DNA from: Anaeramoeba flamelloides
Lineage: Eukaryota; Metamonada; Anaeramoebidae
Direction: 5' to 3'
DNA: 64,000 nt
NCBI GenBank assembly: GCA_027625915.1
Contig: JANTQA010000042.1
Span: 4,600,001-4,664,000 of the forward strand
Both the position numbers and the translations under genes were made by a program. Shown piece by piece: positions 1 through 11,732 of the stretch; the first letter of the stretch is position 1, and each line of letters starts with the position of its first letter. Below the pieces are notes generated by a model. That model was not told the DNA's origin. It made no database searches and saw only the letters and a list, made by a program, of their open reading frames with translations.

Positions 1-562
1 TGGTTTCTTTTATAAACTAAGAGAGGAAAGTAATAAATTTCAATTTATGATCTTTATTTATTCGTGTAATCCCTTTTATTGTTTTTTTGGAAAGATATAG
101 GGCGGCCGATGTATCCCGAATGAAAGTTAGATCGAAGAATTGAAAAAGAATAATCAGTCGAAATCTTCTTGTATTTGAATTACAAATAACAGTAGAATAA
201 TTCACAAGAAAGGTTAACCCAATTTGAAAACACTTATTTTCTCTGGTGTAATTCTATTACTGTTTTTAGAAAAACATGTATAATATTTTAATTAAATCTT
301 CTCAAAAATGTCCAAAAGATTTTCTATTATTAGCTATTACAACTTTAATTTTTTTTTTGAAGATTCTTTTTAATAATGGAACTTTTAATGTTTCCTTTAA
401 TTCTTCCTGTTATATATATTGTTATTGTAATAACAAAGGAATATTTGGTTTCATAAATTTCAGTAAAATTAAGAGTAAAACCAGAAAGGCTAAAAACCTT
501 TTAAGACATTTTTTCTTAAACAGCGTTTTAGTTTTCTCATTGTTTTTCTTTTTTCAAATCTC
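1..562. other. Intergenic, upstream of the USP25/28-like gene
   Basis: I see no convincing gene here. Short open frames on both strands are rich in Phe, Leu, Ile and Lys, as expected from random AT-rich DNA. The small GC-richer patch near 100-140 has no recognisable product. The promoter of the following gene should lie here, but no motif stands out. Confidence 0.5.
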
Positions 563-3500
563 ATGAGTGATCTTCCTTCTGAAAAAAAAATCTCACAGTT
601 TACTGACATGGGTTTTAATAGAGAAATTGTTGTTGATGTTCTAAGTTATTACCCAACCGCGAATATTAATTTTGTTGTAGAAAGGGTTATTAATTATGCA
701 AATGAAAAGCGCCCAACAAGAAAAAGAAACCAACAAAATAGAAATAACAGAAAAAGAAGAAACGTCCAAAGAAATACAAGTAAAAATCATTTACTTCACT
801 TATTCTTTTTGATTTTACCTTGTTTAATTTTTTTTTTTTTTTTTTTCAATTTCTTTTTTAATTTTTTTCTCATATTTTTGTTCTCTTAAAATTTGATGTC
901 TCAATTTACAAAAGCTGTAAATTCATCACGGATCTTGTTTCGTCCAAAAAAAAAACGGGGGAATTATGTTGGGTTCAAAAGATTAAAATTGACAGAGATC
1001 CATTTAAATTCATACACACAATGCTTTTTCTCGCTTCCACCTTTTCTTTCTTTTATATTAAAAAACTTCCCAAATCAAGAAGAAATTGAAACCTTTAAAG
1101 AAAAGAACAAAACCCTTTATAACGAACAAAGGAATGAGCTTGATCGGCTTTCACTCATAAATTCTTTTCATTTGTTAATAACTAAAATGTTTTTTAGTGA
1201 TCACAAATCAATCCAAGTACCTTCTGATATTCTTGAATTGATAATGTCTCAAGATGCCTTTACCTTTGCCTATAATCCATTTTTTAATACAATTAATTCA
1301 ATGCTTCAAATTAGCTCGGCTCTTATTCCTAAAAAGGACAATGACTATTTTCTTCCGATTCAAAATTGGCAAGAACAATTGTATTTACATTGTCTGGTTG
1401 AAATTTCTCAAAAAGATTTGTATTCAAGTATTTCCAACCAACTAAAGCAACAAATGGTGAAACCACCAACTTTCTTAATCTTTGATTTCCCTATTTTTTT
1501 GTCATTAAATTCCAAACAATGGAATTTTGATTTTCAAGATGAAATATATTTGGATAGATTTTTGAAAAAAAATAATGGGAACTGTGAATTAAAAAATGAA
1601 TTAGACAATGAAATAAATGAAAAATTAAATATTTGTCAAGAGAAATTAAGCCCATTTCACGAGTACCAATCAACTAAATTAGGAGTTGATCAAATCATTA
1701 ATCTTTCACTAACTTATTTTCAAAAAGAAATCAAAAAGAACAATGAAAATGAAAACGAAAATGAAAATGAAAATGAAAATGAAAATGAAAATGAGAATGA
1801 GAATGGGAATGAGAATGAGAATGAAAATGAAAATCAGAATCATGAGAATAGTAATATCAATAATAATAAAAATACCAACATTAACACAAAAAATGATACA
1901 AATACTAACAAAAATAAAAAACTTGATAATAACACGGAAATTACGATTGAAAAGGAAAAAAATGATAATAATAATAATGAAATTAAAAATACAATAGAAT
2001 TTCTTTCGTCAATAAATGAAAAATTAAAAAAAAAAAAAATTAAAATAAATTCAAAAATTAAAAATTATCAACAAAAAAGAGAACAACTTTTTAAAGAATT
2101 ATCCGAAGAAAAATTCATTCTTCATTGTGTTATTATTGAAAAAAGACATTGGGGTAATCCAATCCAATATTGGTCATATATTAAAGATCATTCGACCCAA
2201 AGGTGGGCTAAATTATTCAATCATTTGGTGATTGAAAGAGTATCCAAAAAGAGAGTTTTTGATGAAATTTTAGGCAATGTTGGCTCGTGTTCTTTAAAAA
2301 CAGCATTTTTTGTTCATGAAAAATATTTAATTAAAAATAAAAAACATATAAATATTACAAAAATTGAAAATAATTTAAATAAAGAAACAAATATTGAAAT
2401 TGAAATTGAAAAAGAAAAAATAATAGAAACAAAAACAGAAACAGAAATTGAAACAGAAATAGAAAAAGAAAATAAAAATGGAAATGAAACAGAAAAAGAA
2501 AAAATAAATACAAATAATACATCTGAAAATACCATGAAAGGCAATATTCTAAATGATAATAATGAAGAGGGGTTAAAAGAACCAAAAATGGAAAATAAAA
2601 ATGAAAAAACAACAAAATCAAAAGCAAAAACCAAGGAATTTAAACCAATTTATATTAAAAGAAAAGTCTTTAAAAAATATTTGAAAAAAGAAATTAGCCA
2701 AACACTAATGAGAAAAATTGAACAAGAGAACATTATATTACAAAAAAAATTTCGAAGAATGGAAATTCCAGAGAAGGCAATTCAACCAAAATACAGTTGA
2801 GTTATTTATAGAGCAAGAAAAAAATAATTATGAAAAATGGAGAGAAAATGAACTTTTGGAATATGTTAATTATGATGAAAAATTGGATCCTGATAAAATT
2901 TCAATAAATTGGGAACAAGAAGTATACGATAAAGAAGAGGAAAGAAAAAAAATAACATTATTTAAAAAGCGATTTGAAAAAAGATTTGATCACATTTTAA
3001 AACAATTCACTGAATTAAATGTACAATATGCTTATTTTATATTTTCAGAAATTTGGAATGAAAATATTATTCGAGGGATTGCATTATGTGAAACATTTCA
3101 AGAATTATATAAAAAACAGATATACCAGTTTCAAAATACTCTAATAGTGAATGAAATCAAAGAATTATTTTTGACAACTACAATGGTTGATTTGCAGAAA
3201 TTTGGACATTATATTATGATTACCAAGGAATTGGTTTTATCTATAAGCTCTTTATTAGATAATAAAATTAAAGGACTATATTTTTTATATCAAACAATAA
3301 AAAACGCGAGAAAATTCAAAATCTATTTTAAAGCATTATTGCATCTATTAACCTTTTCAATACATTTAGTAATTAAGGAATTTTTTACTTTAGATTTAGA
3401 AACAGAAAACCAAATTTTAATAGCCTTGGATCGATTTAAATTAATAGCTATCATTTCAACGGAGTGTTATAAAACTTCAGATCCAGAATTTAAAGATTTT

Positions 3501-3782
3501 ACAAGAAATTGGGATGGGTTTAGAGACGGGATCATTCAAATTATAGACAAAAAGGGATACTTCAATTTATCTTCACACATTCAACAGGTTTCAGAAATTT
3601 TTTATAAAGGTTATTATGGGAAATTCACACAATTTAATGAAAAATATAATTTCCAAATGGATTTTGCAAATTTTTCTTTTTCAAATCATGTTTATGTAGA
3701 TTATTCAAACACAATGAAAAAATTTTCTTCACACTACAATGAAGAATTGGAAAAGGCAATTAATTGGATTTCAAATCTTTAA
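563..3782 (+). CDS. USP25/USP28-like protein, predicted catalytically inactive
   Basis: Exon 1 is 563-779 and exon 2 is 915-3782; the 135-nt intron is GT-AG, phase 1. The protein would be about 1,027 aa, close to human USP25/USP28 (about 1,055-1,077). In order: a UBA-like domain (residues about 10-46, with TDMGF); a USP core from about residue 90; a pair of charged segments at the USP25/28-specific insert (UCID), split by a (Asn-Glu)n tract; the HYWSYI-like box near 490; and a helical C-terminal region resembling the USP25/28 tail. The Cys box reads TEIHLNSYTQC where active enzymes have NTCYLNSLLQC, so the nucleophile is Ile101. The His box reads IQYWSYI, so His is Gln490. The third residue is His509 in FNH instead of YND. 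The finger region is shortened. The frame shifts by one base in an A8 run at 2742-2749; sequence on both sides is USP25/28-like. Family assignment is by remembered motifs and collinearity. A non-catalytic, ubiquitin-binding or scaffold role is inference. Confidence 0.72.
1743..1830 (+). repeat. Coding GAAAAT minisatellite encoding (Asn-Glu)n
   Basis: A hexamer GAAAAT/GAGAAT repeat in frame gives alternating Asn and Glu. It lies inside the UCID-like insert of the USP25/28 homologue. Tracts of this kind recur in other proteins of the window. Confidence 0.85.
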
Positions 3783-3897
3783 AATAAATTTTTGATTTCA
3801 ACAATCTTTTTTTTTTATTAATTTGTTTTTACTTTTATTTTTTCTTTACTTTTAGATAATAATTAATATTGGATGTTTTTAAGAAAACATATGATGA

Positions 3898-4110
3898 GTA
3901 AACTTCATTTCACTCAAAGGTGCCAACCCAAAAATGAAAAATTCTTTATTTTTAAGAACTAACCAATATACTATTATTTAGAAAAAAGAGAAATAATAAA
4001 ATTCGGATAAAGGTTAATATTCATAAAATAAATACCATTACAAACCATAAATTTCAAAAAAAAAAAGATATGTTCAAAAAAATGTTCGAGCCACTTTCGT
4101 TGGAACGTCT
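3898..4110 (+). repeat. Dispersed repeat G, copy 1
   Basis: About 215 bp that matches the reverse complement of 11,516-11,732. Shared blocks include CATTTCACTCAAAG at one end and GTTGGAACGTC at the other. The ends are weakly inverted copies of each other, so it may be a small MITE. No coding content. Confidence 0.6.
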
Positions 4111-4468
4111 CGTGCAAAAATTTCTCAATTTCTTAGGAAAATTAACATTTTTGATAATAATTTTTTTAATTGAAAATGTTTCCATTTTAAAATAAACTTA
4201 CAAATCTTCACTTTTCTTAAAGTTAATTCGGAATTTCCGACATTTTTTTTTTTTCAAATATAATTTATAAAAAAAAAAGTAAAAAATAAAATAAGAAATA
4301 GATCAAAAAAAAGATTTAAAAATTAAAAAAAAATTTGCTAAATGAGAAAAAATAATCAAGATCAAAAAATTGGAACTTTATTTTGAGAAGAATACTGGAT
4401 TAAAATCAGAGAAAATGTTCTCTATCTTCAATAAAATTGGGCCACTTTGACTGAAAAGAGTTTATATT

Positions 4469-4553
4469 ATCATGATATTAACAATAAAATCGTGGTATTA
4501 TTAAAAAATCGTAATTAGTCCAACTTTATCGCGATATTCAACATTATCGCAAA
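4469..4553. repeat. Degenerate ATCGCGAT satellite block
   Basis: ATCATGAT, ATCGTGGT, ATCGTAAT, ATCGCGAT and ATCGCAAA start at 4469, 4489, 4508, 4528 and 4546, so spacing is 18-20 bp. It has the same period as the better array at 5.47 kb, with more decay. Confidence 0.65.
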
Positions 4554-4995
4554 AAAATGAAAAATTATTTTTTTGAGATTACTTAAAAAAATCTTAACTT
4601 TAACAAAGTCTTGAGACTTTTACAACACTTTCCCCTTTCATAAATGTCAGAAAGTGTTTGTCAGGGTTGTGGAGTGTCTTCAAGTGTTTGAAAGTTTTGA
4701 AAGACAGAAAACTTTTAAAAAGGGATTGAGTTTGGTTTGTTGTGGAAAAAAATTTTATTCTTTTCATTTTTTTTTTAACAAAATATAAAATCTCAACCAA
4801 AGTTTATGATCAAACTAATAATTACCCATTCCAACAATACAATTGAATATAGTATAGATGTATTTTCTTCCAAGGGAGTTGTTACCTTCACAATTTTAAA
4901 TAGCAAAAAAGAATAAAGAATAATTTTCCTTCTTATTACTGATCGGTCAAACAAAAACCTCTAAGCTCTAATTGTGTTTTCTTTCCAATACAAAG

Positions 4996-5382
4996 ATGCT
5001 CAAAGAAGAAGAAAAAGAACAAGAAGACAAATCTATAAAAAATCTTAATAATTCGTGATCATCTGACAAGGGTGTTGTGAAAGCTAATGAAAAGTTTACC
5101 AACCCCTTTTAGCTTTCTGAGAATATTGAAAATCTTTTAACCCAAGATCACATTCTTTAAAAAACGGACAAAGGGTTGGTTGTTTTAGAAGGTCTTTTAT
5201 TCAACTCAATTTACAGCACAACGATTAACTGAAAAAATATTTATTTCGATTTATTTCTTATAGTTGTTGATCTTAAAGGATCGATAGGTTTGTCAACCAA
5301 ACAAAATGAAAGCACAATAAAACTCTTGGATCTGATCCCTGATTGGATCAAGAATCTTTTTTGTTGTTTTTTCAAAGAATAA
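4996..5382 (+). pseudogene. Decayed coding-like frame, family unknown
   Basis: One frame starting with ATG runs for 129 codons with a protein-like mix of Asp, Glu, Lys, Gly, Val and Leu. About four stops interrupt it; a random frame of this base composition would have several times more. GC content is also above the flanks. I do not recognise the family. It may be a relic of a host gene or of a mobile element, or it may be chance. Confidence 0.3.
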
Positions 5383-5470
5383 CTTTTTTTCACCTAATCT
5401 ATTTTTTGATCAAAAAAAATTTTTTTGTTTAAATATTTCTCAATTAGCCCAAAAACCAATCAACTATTAT

Positions 5471-5629
5471 ATCGCGATTACTTTTTAATCGCGATATTTT
5501 GGCATTTATCGCGATTTTATAGAATTATCGCGATTTGTTATATTATCGCGATAATATTGAATATCGCGATTTTCTGATATTATCTCGATTTGATGGAAAT
5601 TATCGCGATTTTTGTAACTTTATCATGAC
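5471..5629. repeat. ATCGCGAT palindromic tandem array, about 19-bp period
   Basis: The perfect 8-bp palindrome ATCGCGAT starts at 5471, 5488, 5508, 5527, 5545, 5563 and 5602. Degenerate copies lie at 5582 (ATCTCGAT) and 5622 (ATCATGAC). Spacing is 17-20 bp throughout, and the 10-12 bases between palindromes vary. Two CpGs per unit stand out sharply from the AT-rich background. Confidence 0.85.
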
Positions 5630-8142
5630 ATATTCATGTTATCATCAAAACCTCTATTGATTCTACTTTCGAGATATTAAAAATAGTCATATTTATTCAT
5701 ATTATAATGTATAATAAACATTTAATTCTGTTTTTTTTTTGTTATGGATTTCTAAATTTCACAAATTAACAAAAAATGAAGAATAATTTATAAAATTTTC
5801 CAAGAATTTCGAATGAACAAACTAATGATAAAATCAAAAACTTTAAAGTTAATCCAGTTTATATCAAATAAAATATTTAAGAATTGGGCTGAAAAAGAGA
5901 AAATTTGACAAAACTATTTTAAAAGGGTAAAAAATAGCTACAAAATCATATAAAAAATTTAAGAAAAAAAAAAATTATCCAATGAAGTAAATTTACAAAT
6001 GTTTAGATCAATATGTATTATCCAATTATTTTATGGACTTGTGATTTTTAATCTAAATCAAAAAGATTTTGACTCTATTGATGTTAGGATAAATAAAAAA
6101 GATGATTTTAAAATAATAAAAATGTATATTTTCAAAAAATAATAAAATAATAGCTTATTGAGTGAAATATTTTTTGGTTTTAAACTGTCAAGGCTGTAAA
6201 TTGTTATAATATATTGTGAAAACAATATTTAGAAAACTTGTACCAAAAAAAAATTATGAATAAATAAAATCAAATCAAAAGTATTCTGAAAAATAAAAGT
6301 AAAAAGTACAAATTCAAATTCTTATTTGAAAAAAAAAACAATAAATTAATGAATTACCAGATATATAAACATTCATAAGTAATTTGTAAACTTAAGGGGT
6401 GTAATTTACAATTTAAAAGTAATTATATGTTACAAAAAACTTGGTTTTTTATTATTTTTTCAAAAATATAAATTTTTATTATTTTAAAATCATCTTTTTT
6501 ATTACCTTTACTTCAAAAATTAATTTTGTTTATAATTTCCTCAAGTAGCTAGCCATTTACCCTTGATTTGTTTCATATTCAAGGGATGCCTTGAAACCAA
6601 AATGAGTAATGGAAATTGTCTTTCTTTTGATTTACAAAATTCAAATAACAAAAAAAAAAATATAATAGGTTCTCTCATTGGCAAAACATTCAATCTAAAA
6701 AAAGGTTTAAAAAAATTTAACAATGACAAAATTCTAATATCAAATTAAAAATTTCTTAAGGATCCTCATTGACAAGCAATCCAATCAAAAAAATTGTTCT
6801 TAGAATTTTCAATTCAGAAAAAATCCAAATTTTAAGGAAAAAAAACAATATTACTTGTTTCTTTTACTAAATTTCCAAAGGGTTAAATTTCTTCAATTTA
6901 TAAAAAATAATTTGTTTTCTTTAGGTATACGATCAATTTAATTCAATTTAATCTAATTTGTGGTTATGTGTAACCTTCTATATTTGACATTGTAAGGATT
7001 TTGTCACATTCTTTCGAGAAATAAATAACTCATTTGAAAATAGAAAAAAATGAAAAAAAAAAAAATCTTCGAGATCTATTAAAACTATAAAGAGTGATAC
7101 TTCAGAATACAAACACAGTTGTTTTCAAAATTATATATCATAACCAATTCAAATTGGAAATTGAGTGTTGTTCTTTAGGGCTCTTTTTCTCTGAAAATTT
7201 TGTTTTTTTTGATTGTTGATTTTTAGAGATTCGATCGCCGTTCATATGTTGGTTACTTTTTGATTGTTATTAAGTACTCATAAAAATTACAAAAAATTTT
7301 TTTTTTACCATTTCAGAAAATTATTTTGCAGCGTAATGGCTATACCCTAAAGGAAAAATTTCAAGTTAAAAATACATCCCTTAAAATAAAATCTATCAAA
7401 TAAAATGATTTGTATTTTCATCATATTGGGGTAGTAATAACATTTTTCTTTTTTTCTGAATGTGTGCCGATTCAAATTTATTTTTTGAGACATATGGACA
7501 CCTCTTTAATCCATTTCTTCAAGAACTCTAATCATTTTATTATTTTTTGATTAATTGTTCCTCAATTTTGATCATTATATTGATCGAGAATACTAATTTT
7601 AGAATAAATTCGATAAATATTCAGGGTTCTTATCTCCCTTCTAACGATAGTGAGCAAATATAAAATAATAATTCTCTTCAAATTTCTTGTTAAAATTGGA
7701 TTTTTTCCTCAAAAAAGTACCATTTATTGATTAATGATTACAAACTAAAATTATATTCAAATAATATATTTAAAGGAGAAAAAATGTATGGTGAGTTTAT
7801 TTAAGGTGTAAATCGGTTTATTTCAACATTAATTGATAATTTTTTAGCATTATTTTGTTTTCAATATTTCAGCAACTCTGAGAAATCGAAAAATCATTTA
7901 GTACTCTTTTTCTTGGTCATCTCATAAAATCATTCCAATCAGATCAAAGTAATAGTATTGAAAGAAAAGCTCTTATACGATTATGATTTCAAGGAAATGT
8001 TTGGTTAAAATGAGGCAAAAAAAAAAAAAAAGTTCTAAATTTGATTATATTTCACATATCGATCAAAAATCAAAATCATAAATAAAAAAAAAAACAACAA
8101 AATAAAGCAAAACACAAATATTAAAACCCATTCCTTATTTCC

Positions 8143-8946
8143 TTATTTCCATATTTCAAGATACTCCTTTTCAGTTTCTTGCAAATCTCCAGCTATAATT
8201 AAACAATGCAAAGGCCCACCAAAATCAACCTCTTTTAATTCTGATAGTGTACCAGATTTAATTAATTGTGTCTTTGTGCCAACACGTGCCAAACCAATTG
8301 CAAGGGTGTCTGGTGTGCAGATTTTTTTTTGCTTTTTCTCTTCAACTTCAAATAATTGCTCAATGGCTTCGTTAACTGTCATGTATCTTGGTGGCTCATA
8401 AATTTTACGTCGCTTTAATAAGTTTTCAATACTTTGCTCTTTGACCTTAATGTCGAGCAAACACAGGGTATGCAACCCACCGCTTTTATTAAAGACAATT
8501 TTGTCATAAAAGGAGTCTGGTCGCCATGTTTCGGAAAAAAAGGGAATTGAAATTGTTTGCCCATAACTGTACAGCTGAAGCCCACAAGCCGAAACAGCTG
8601 TGAGAATGGAAGTGTTGTGGATCACCTCAACTTTAATTGATCTATTCAAGGCACGAGTGTAGAAATCGTAATGTGTTGTTGCACCAAAGACATCGCCAAC
8701 AACAAGCATGGCAACGTCGTCTTCAACTGCGTGATCTAGAATCTCTTCGGCGTTACTTTCCATCATATCTCGATCGGCAACAATAATTTTTTTGGAATAC
8801 AGCTTTTCTAAATTTTCAACATCGACACTTAAAATGGATGTGTAACCTTCAAGATATACATGAGAACACTTTTTAATGGCCTCTAATCCTCGAACAGTAA
8901 TATCCTTCTCATCACATAAACCAAGCCCAATTAAATAAAGTACCAT
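8143..8946 (-). CDS. DPH5: Diphthine methyl ester synthase
   Basis: An intronless gene of 267 aa, close to the usual 270-290. Dph5 is a SAM-dependent methyltransferase of the tetrapyrrole-methylase fold that methylates the modified histidine of elongation factor 2 during diphthamide synthesis in the cytosol. Visible motifs: YLIGLGLCDEKDITVRG at the N-terminus (glycine-rich SAM loop), VADRDMMESNAEEIL, GDVFGATTHYDF, and the long signature VIHNTSILTAVSACGLQLY followed by GQTISIPFF and TWRPDSFYDKI. The ATG at 8946-8944 was chosen because it gives the canonical short N-terminus; a TTG three codons upstream is unlikely. It stands alone and convergent to the USP-like gene, with several kb of empty DNA on each side. 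All core motifs are intact. Confidence 0.95.
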   Translation of the reverse strand: MVLYLIGLGLCDEKDITVRGLEAIKKCSHVYLEGYTSILSVDVENLEKLYSKKIIVADRDMMESNAEEILDHAVEDDVAMLVVGDVFGATTHYDFYTRALNRSIKVEVIHNTSILTAVSACGLQLYSYGQTISIPFFSETWRPDSFYDKIVFNKSGGLHTLCLLDIKVKEQSIENLLKRRKIYEPPRYMTVNEAIEQLFEVEEKKQKKICTPDTLAIGLARVGTKTQLIKSGTLSELKEVDFGGPLHCLIIAGDLQETEKEYLEIWK

Positions 8947-9339
8947 CACTAACAATATTTATTTTTTATGATTGTTAATAAATCAAAAGAAAGTTTGAAA
9001 AAAAATGATTCTGAATTTGTAAAAATCTAATAATCAGAAAAGTTAATTTGAAATTGTGATATTATTTAGTTCATATTTTATTTTGGTTTCAAAATTTTAT
9101 CTTGAATTATTTTTTGAACACGTAATAAATTAATTATTTTAGTAGAGACAATTTTGAGAAATATTCGATTATTTTTAAGGGTATTTGTTAAACAAAATCT
9201 GTAAGAATACTGATCTTTTCTTCTTTGTCATTGGTTTTTCTTTTGAATTTGAGATTCAAAACAAAAGCAAATGGAAGGTTTTTCTATTACTGTTATTTGA
9301 ATTATCAAACCGAAATAATTTCACTTTCATTTCATATTA

Positions 9340-9506
9340 CTGGTATTTGAATTCTAAATGGGAAAAAATTTTCACTTCCTCTTCTAATTTTTTTTAAATA
9401 GATATATATGCACAAACTGAAACCTACTTCTTTGGGAACTCTATCAATAAAGAAAAATCTGGAAAAGGAATTGAAAATTTTGTCCCATTGATAATTCAAA
9501 TAAGAG
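9340..9506. mobile_element. MITE family A, copy 1
   Basis: A 167-bp element with terminal inverted repeats: CTGGTATTTGAATT at the left and a diverged complement at the right, followed inward by AAATGGG-AAAAATTTTCACTT-like sequence. TA lies on each side (9338-9339 and 9507-9508), as in Tc1/mariner-derived MITEs. A partial end copy precedes it near 9,285. No coding capacity. Confidence 0.75.
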
Positions 9507-9819
9507 TATCTTTTCAAAATTCCATTTAATTATAGATTTTTTGTAGATTCAAAGTCCTTGTATCTAACATGAAAAAGAACTCAAAGATTGTCTAAAGAGA
9601 TTATTTAAATTCCAATTTATTTCTTGAAAATATCTTATTTTGAAAAATATTGAAAATGAAGTGAAACTTTTTTCAAACAAAAATAATACTATTTTATTGA
9701 GAAAAATAGTTACATTTTCTCTTTTGTTTATAGAATGTATACTTCTTATAAATAAAAATAATCTAAACTTTGACTCTATCAGAGGGGACAATATTATTTT
9801 CAAATACAAATTGTTTTAA

Positions 9820-10120
9820 TAAATGAACTTTAAAAAGAAGAAATAAGAAATATGTTGTATAATACACCCCAGATCATAATTGATTAACGTACGAAGTAAA
9901 AATCGTAAACCAATAGATTTCCCTAAATATTTCAAAACCAAAATTCTGAAGTGCCCCATTGAGAAAAACAATAAATGCTCTATTTGATCTTCAATCGAAA
10001 ATCGATGAAATTTCAATAGAAATCAATATTATTTCTCTGCAATTATTTTCACTATTTTAATAACCTTAGAATAACCGTTTTAAATTAGTGATTATTGATC
10101 TTGTAATAAAAAAAAAATTG
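9820..10120 (+). repeat. Dispersed repeat D, copy 1
   Basis: It shares ordered blocks with 24.09-24.39 and 33.49-33.79 kb: a TTGAGAAAAACAA-like block, a TTGATCTTcAAT-like block, CAATTATTTTCACT, and a 3' end TTGTAATAAAAA leading into an A-rich run. All three copies have the same orientation. The A-rich tail suggests a SINE-like element, but no Pol III box was seen. Confidence 0.55.
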
Positions 10121-10369
10121 AAAAAACAATTAATTTTTTTTAAAAAACATGAAAAAAAAAACAAAAATGAAAATAATATTTTATAATTTTTAAACTCAAA
10201 ATTATTTCCAAAATGGGTGGTATATATATATATATATATATTATTGTAATAATTACAATTGTTTTTAAAATTTATCCAAAATTTTTGAATATGCTTTAAA
10301 TATACGAATTCAAATTTTAAAAAGAATTTTATTATGTTTTTTTATAAATTAATTATAAACTATCTTTCA

Positions 10370-10560
10370 TAATAATTGGCCCATTAAAAATCAAATTTTA
10401 AATAAAAATATTTTTAAATAATTGAAGTTATCTATTATAATATAAAAATTTAGATTTTAATATTCAATAATATACTAAGAGATATTTATTTTTTGTCTAA
10501 AAATAAAAAGAAAAAAAAATAAAAAAAACTGTTAAAAAAATTGGGACATTTATTTTGAAA
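10370..10560 (+). repeat. Dispersed repeat F, copy 1
   Basis: It matches 48.93-49.12 kb, with shared blocks CCCATTAAAAATCAAATTTT, TTATCTATTATAATA and TTTTCATCTAAAAATAAAA-like sequence. The block GGCCATTTATTATGAAATTT seen at the end of the second copy also occurs at 10,846, so this copy may be rearranged. Confidence 0.5.
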
Positions 10561-11515
10561 GAAGCAGTAGATAAAAAAAAGAAAATTTAAAAAAGTAAAA
10601 AAAAACATTTATCAATTCTCCTTCCGTTTGAATAACTAAATCTAATCTCTTTTTCATGTTTGAAACTAAATTTTTCATTAATTCATCTGTTATTTCTTTC
10701 CAATTTTTCATTTTTATTTTCCATTTTAACAAAACACTGTTGAAAAAATAAAAAAGAGAAAAAATGGTTTATTTGCAAACTTTACATTGTGAGAGGAAAA
10801 ACTTCAAAACGATACAAAAGCAATATAATATTCAAATATAAGATGGGCCATTTATTATGAAATTTAGTTTATGTCCTAATTATAAAAAAGCATTATTTTT
10901 TTCTGATTAATATTTTTAGAAATATAGCCTAATACTTAATTTAATTAACCATTGTGATAATTTTTTTAGAATAAAAACACTCTCAATTTTTGAATATAGA
11001 AAATATTTTTTGAAATTATTGTAAAATTTTTTATTTTTTTTTTTAAAATTGGGGTTGAGAAAATTTTGAAATCAAAGAATAAGTTCAAATATTAAATAAA
11101 ACTATTTTTTCAGAGAGTTTATCTTTTTAAATAACTTTTTTTTAATTTTTACAATTTAAATATAAAAAAAGATTTCAATATTAAAATTCGTCCCTTTTTA
11201 TGAAAATAAAATTCCCATAATTTAGAATTTTTTTTAGGAAATGAGTTAAAAGAAGATAGTGTATATAAAAATATATATAATTTCAAGTTTGAATTCAATG
11301 ATTTTGGCAAAAAAAGATTCCAGGAAAAAGTTAAATTGAAACTTTATTTATTTTTATTATTTCATTTTGATTTTGAAAATTAAATTTGAAAGAAAAATGT
11401 TATAAAACTCCAAAATTAGCATACATAAAGTGAAAATTTGAATTGAAAAATGAATACATTTACAATTAAAAAATCTTATTGTTAAAATTTTCATTTTCAA
11501 AAAAATTGAAAATTC

Positions 11516-11732
11516 TGCCCTAGACGTTCCAATGAAAGGTGCCCAAAAAATATTCTAAAATTTTTTTTTTTTTTGAAATCTATGTTTTGGTCAGGTATTT
11601 CTTTAATTATTATACTCTTATAAGAATTTTATTATTAATCTTATTTCGAAACAATCTTAGTTTAGTTTATTCTTAAAAAAAAAGTGAATTTTTTATTTTT
11701 GGCTGGGATCTTTGAGTGAAATGGGGTTTATT
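11516..11732 (-). repeat. Dispersed repeat G, copy 2
   Basis: It is the inverted counterpart of 3,898-4,110. GACGTTCCAATGAAAG at 11,522 pairs with CTTTCGTTGGAACGTC near 4,095, and CTTTGAGTGAAATG near 11,711 pairs with CATTTCACTCAAAG near 3,906. Confidence 0.6.

Larger units (their letters stand above)
3783..8142. other. Intergenic, repeats and a decayed frame
   Basis: This 4.4-kb gap holds a dispersed repeat (3,898-4,110), a degenerate and a good ATCGCGAT satellite array (4.47 and 5.47 kb) and a decayed reading frame (5.0-5.4 kb), listed separately. The rest, 5.65-8.14 kb, is plain AT-rich sequence in which I see no gene. Confidence 0.5.

Noticed and set aside
2314-2634. Minus-strand frames of 90-106 codons (Phe/Ser repeats)
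   Set aside because: Shadows of the Glu/Lys/Asn repeats of the USP25/28-like gene.
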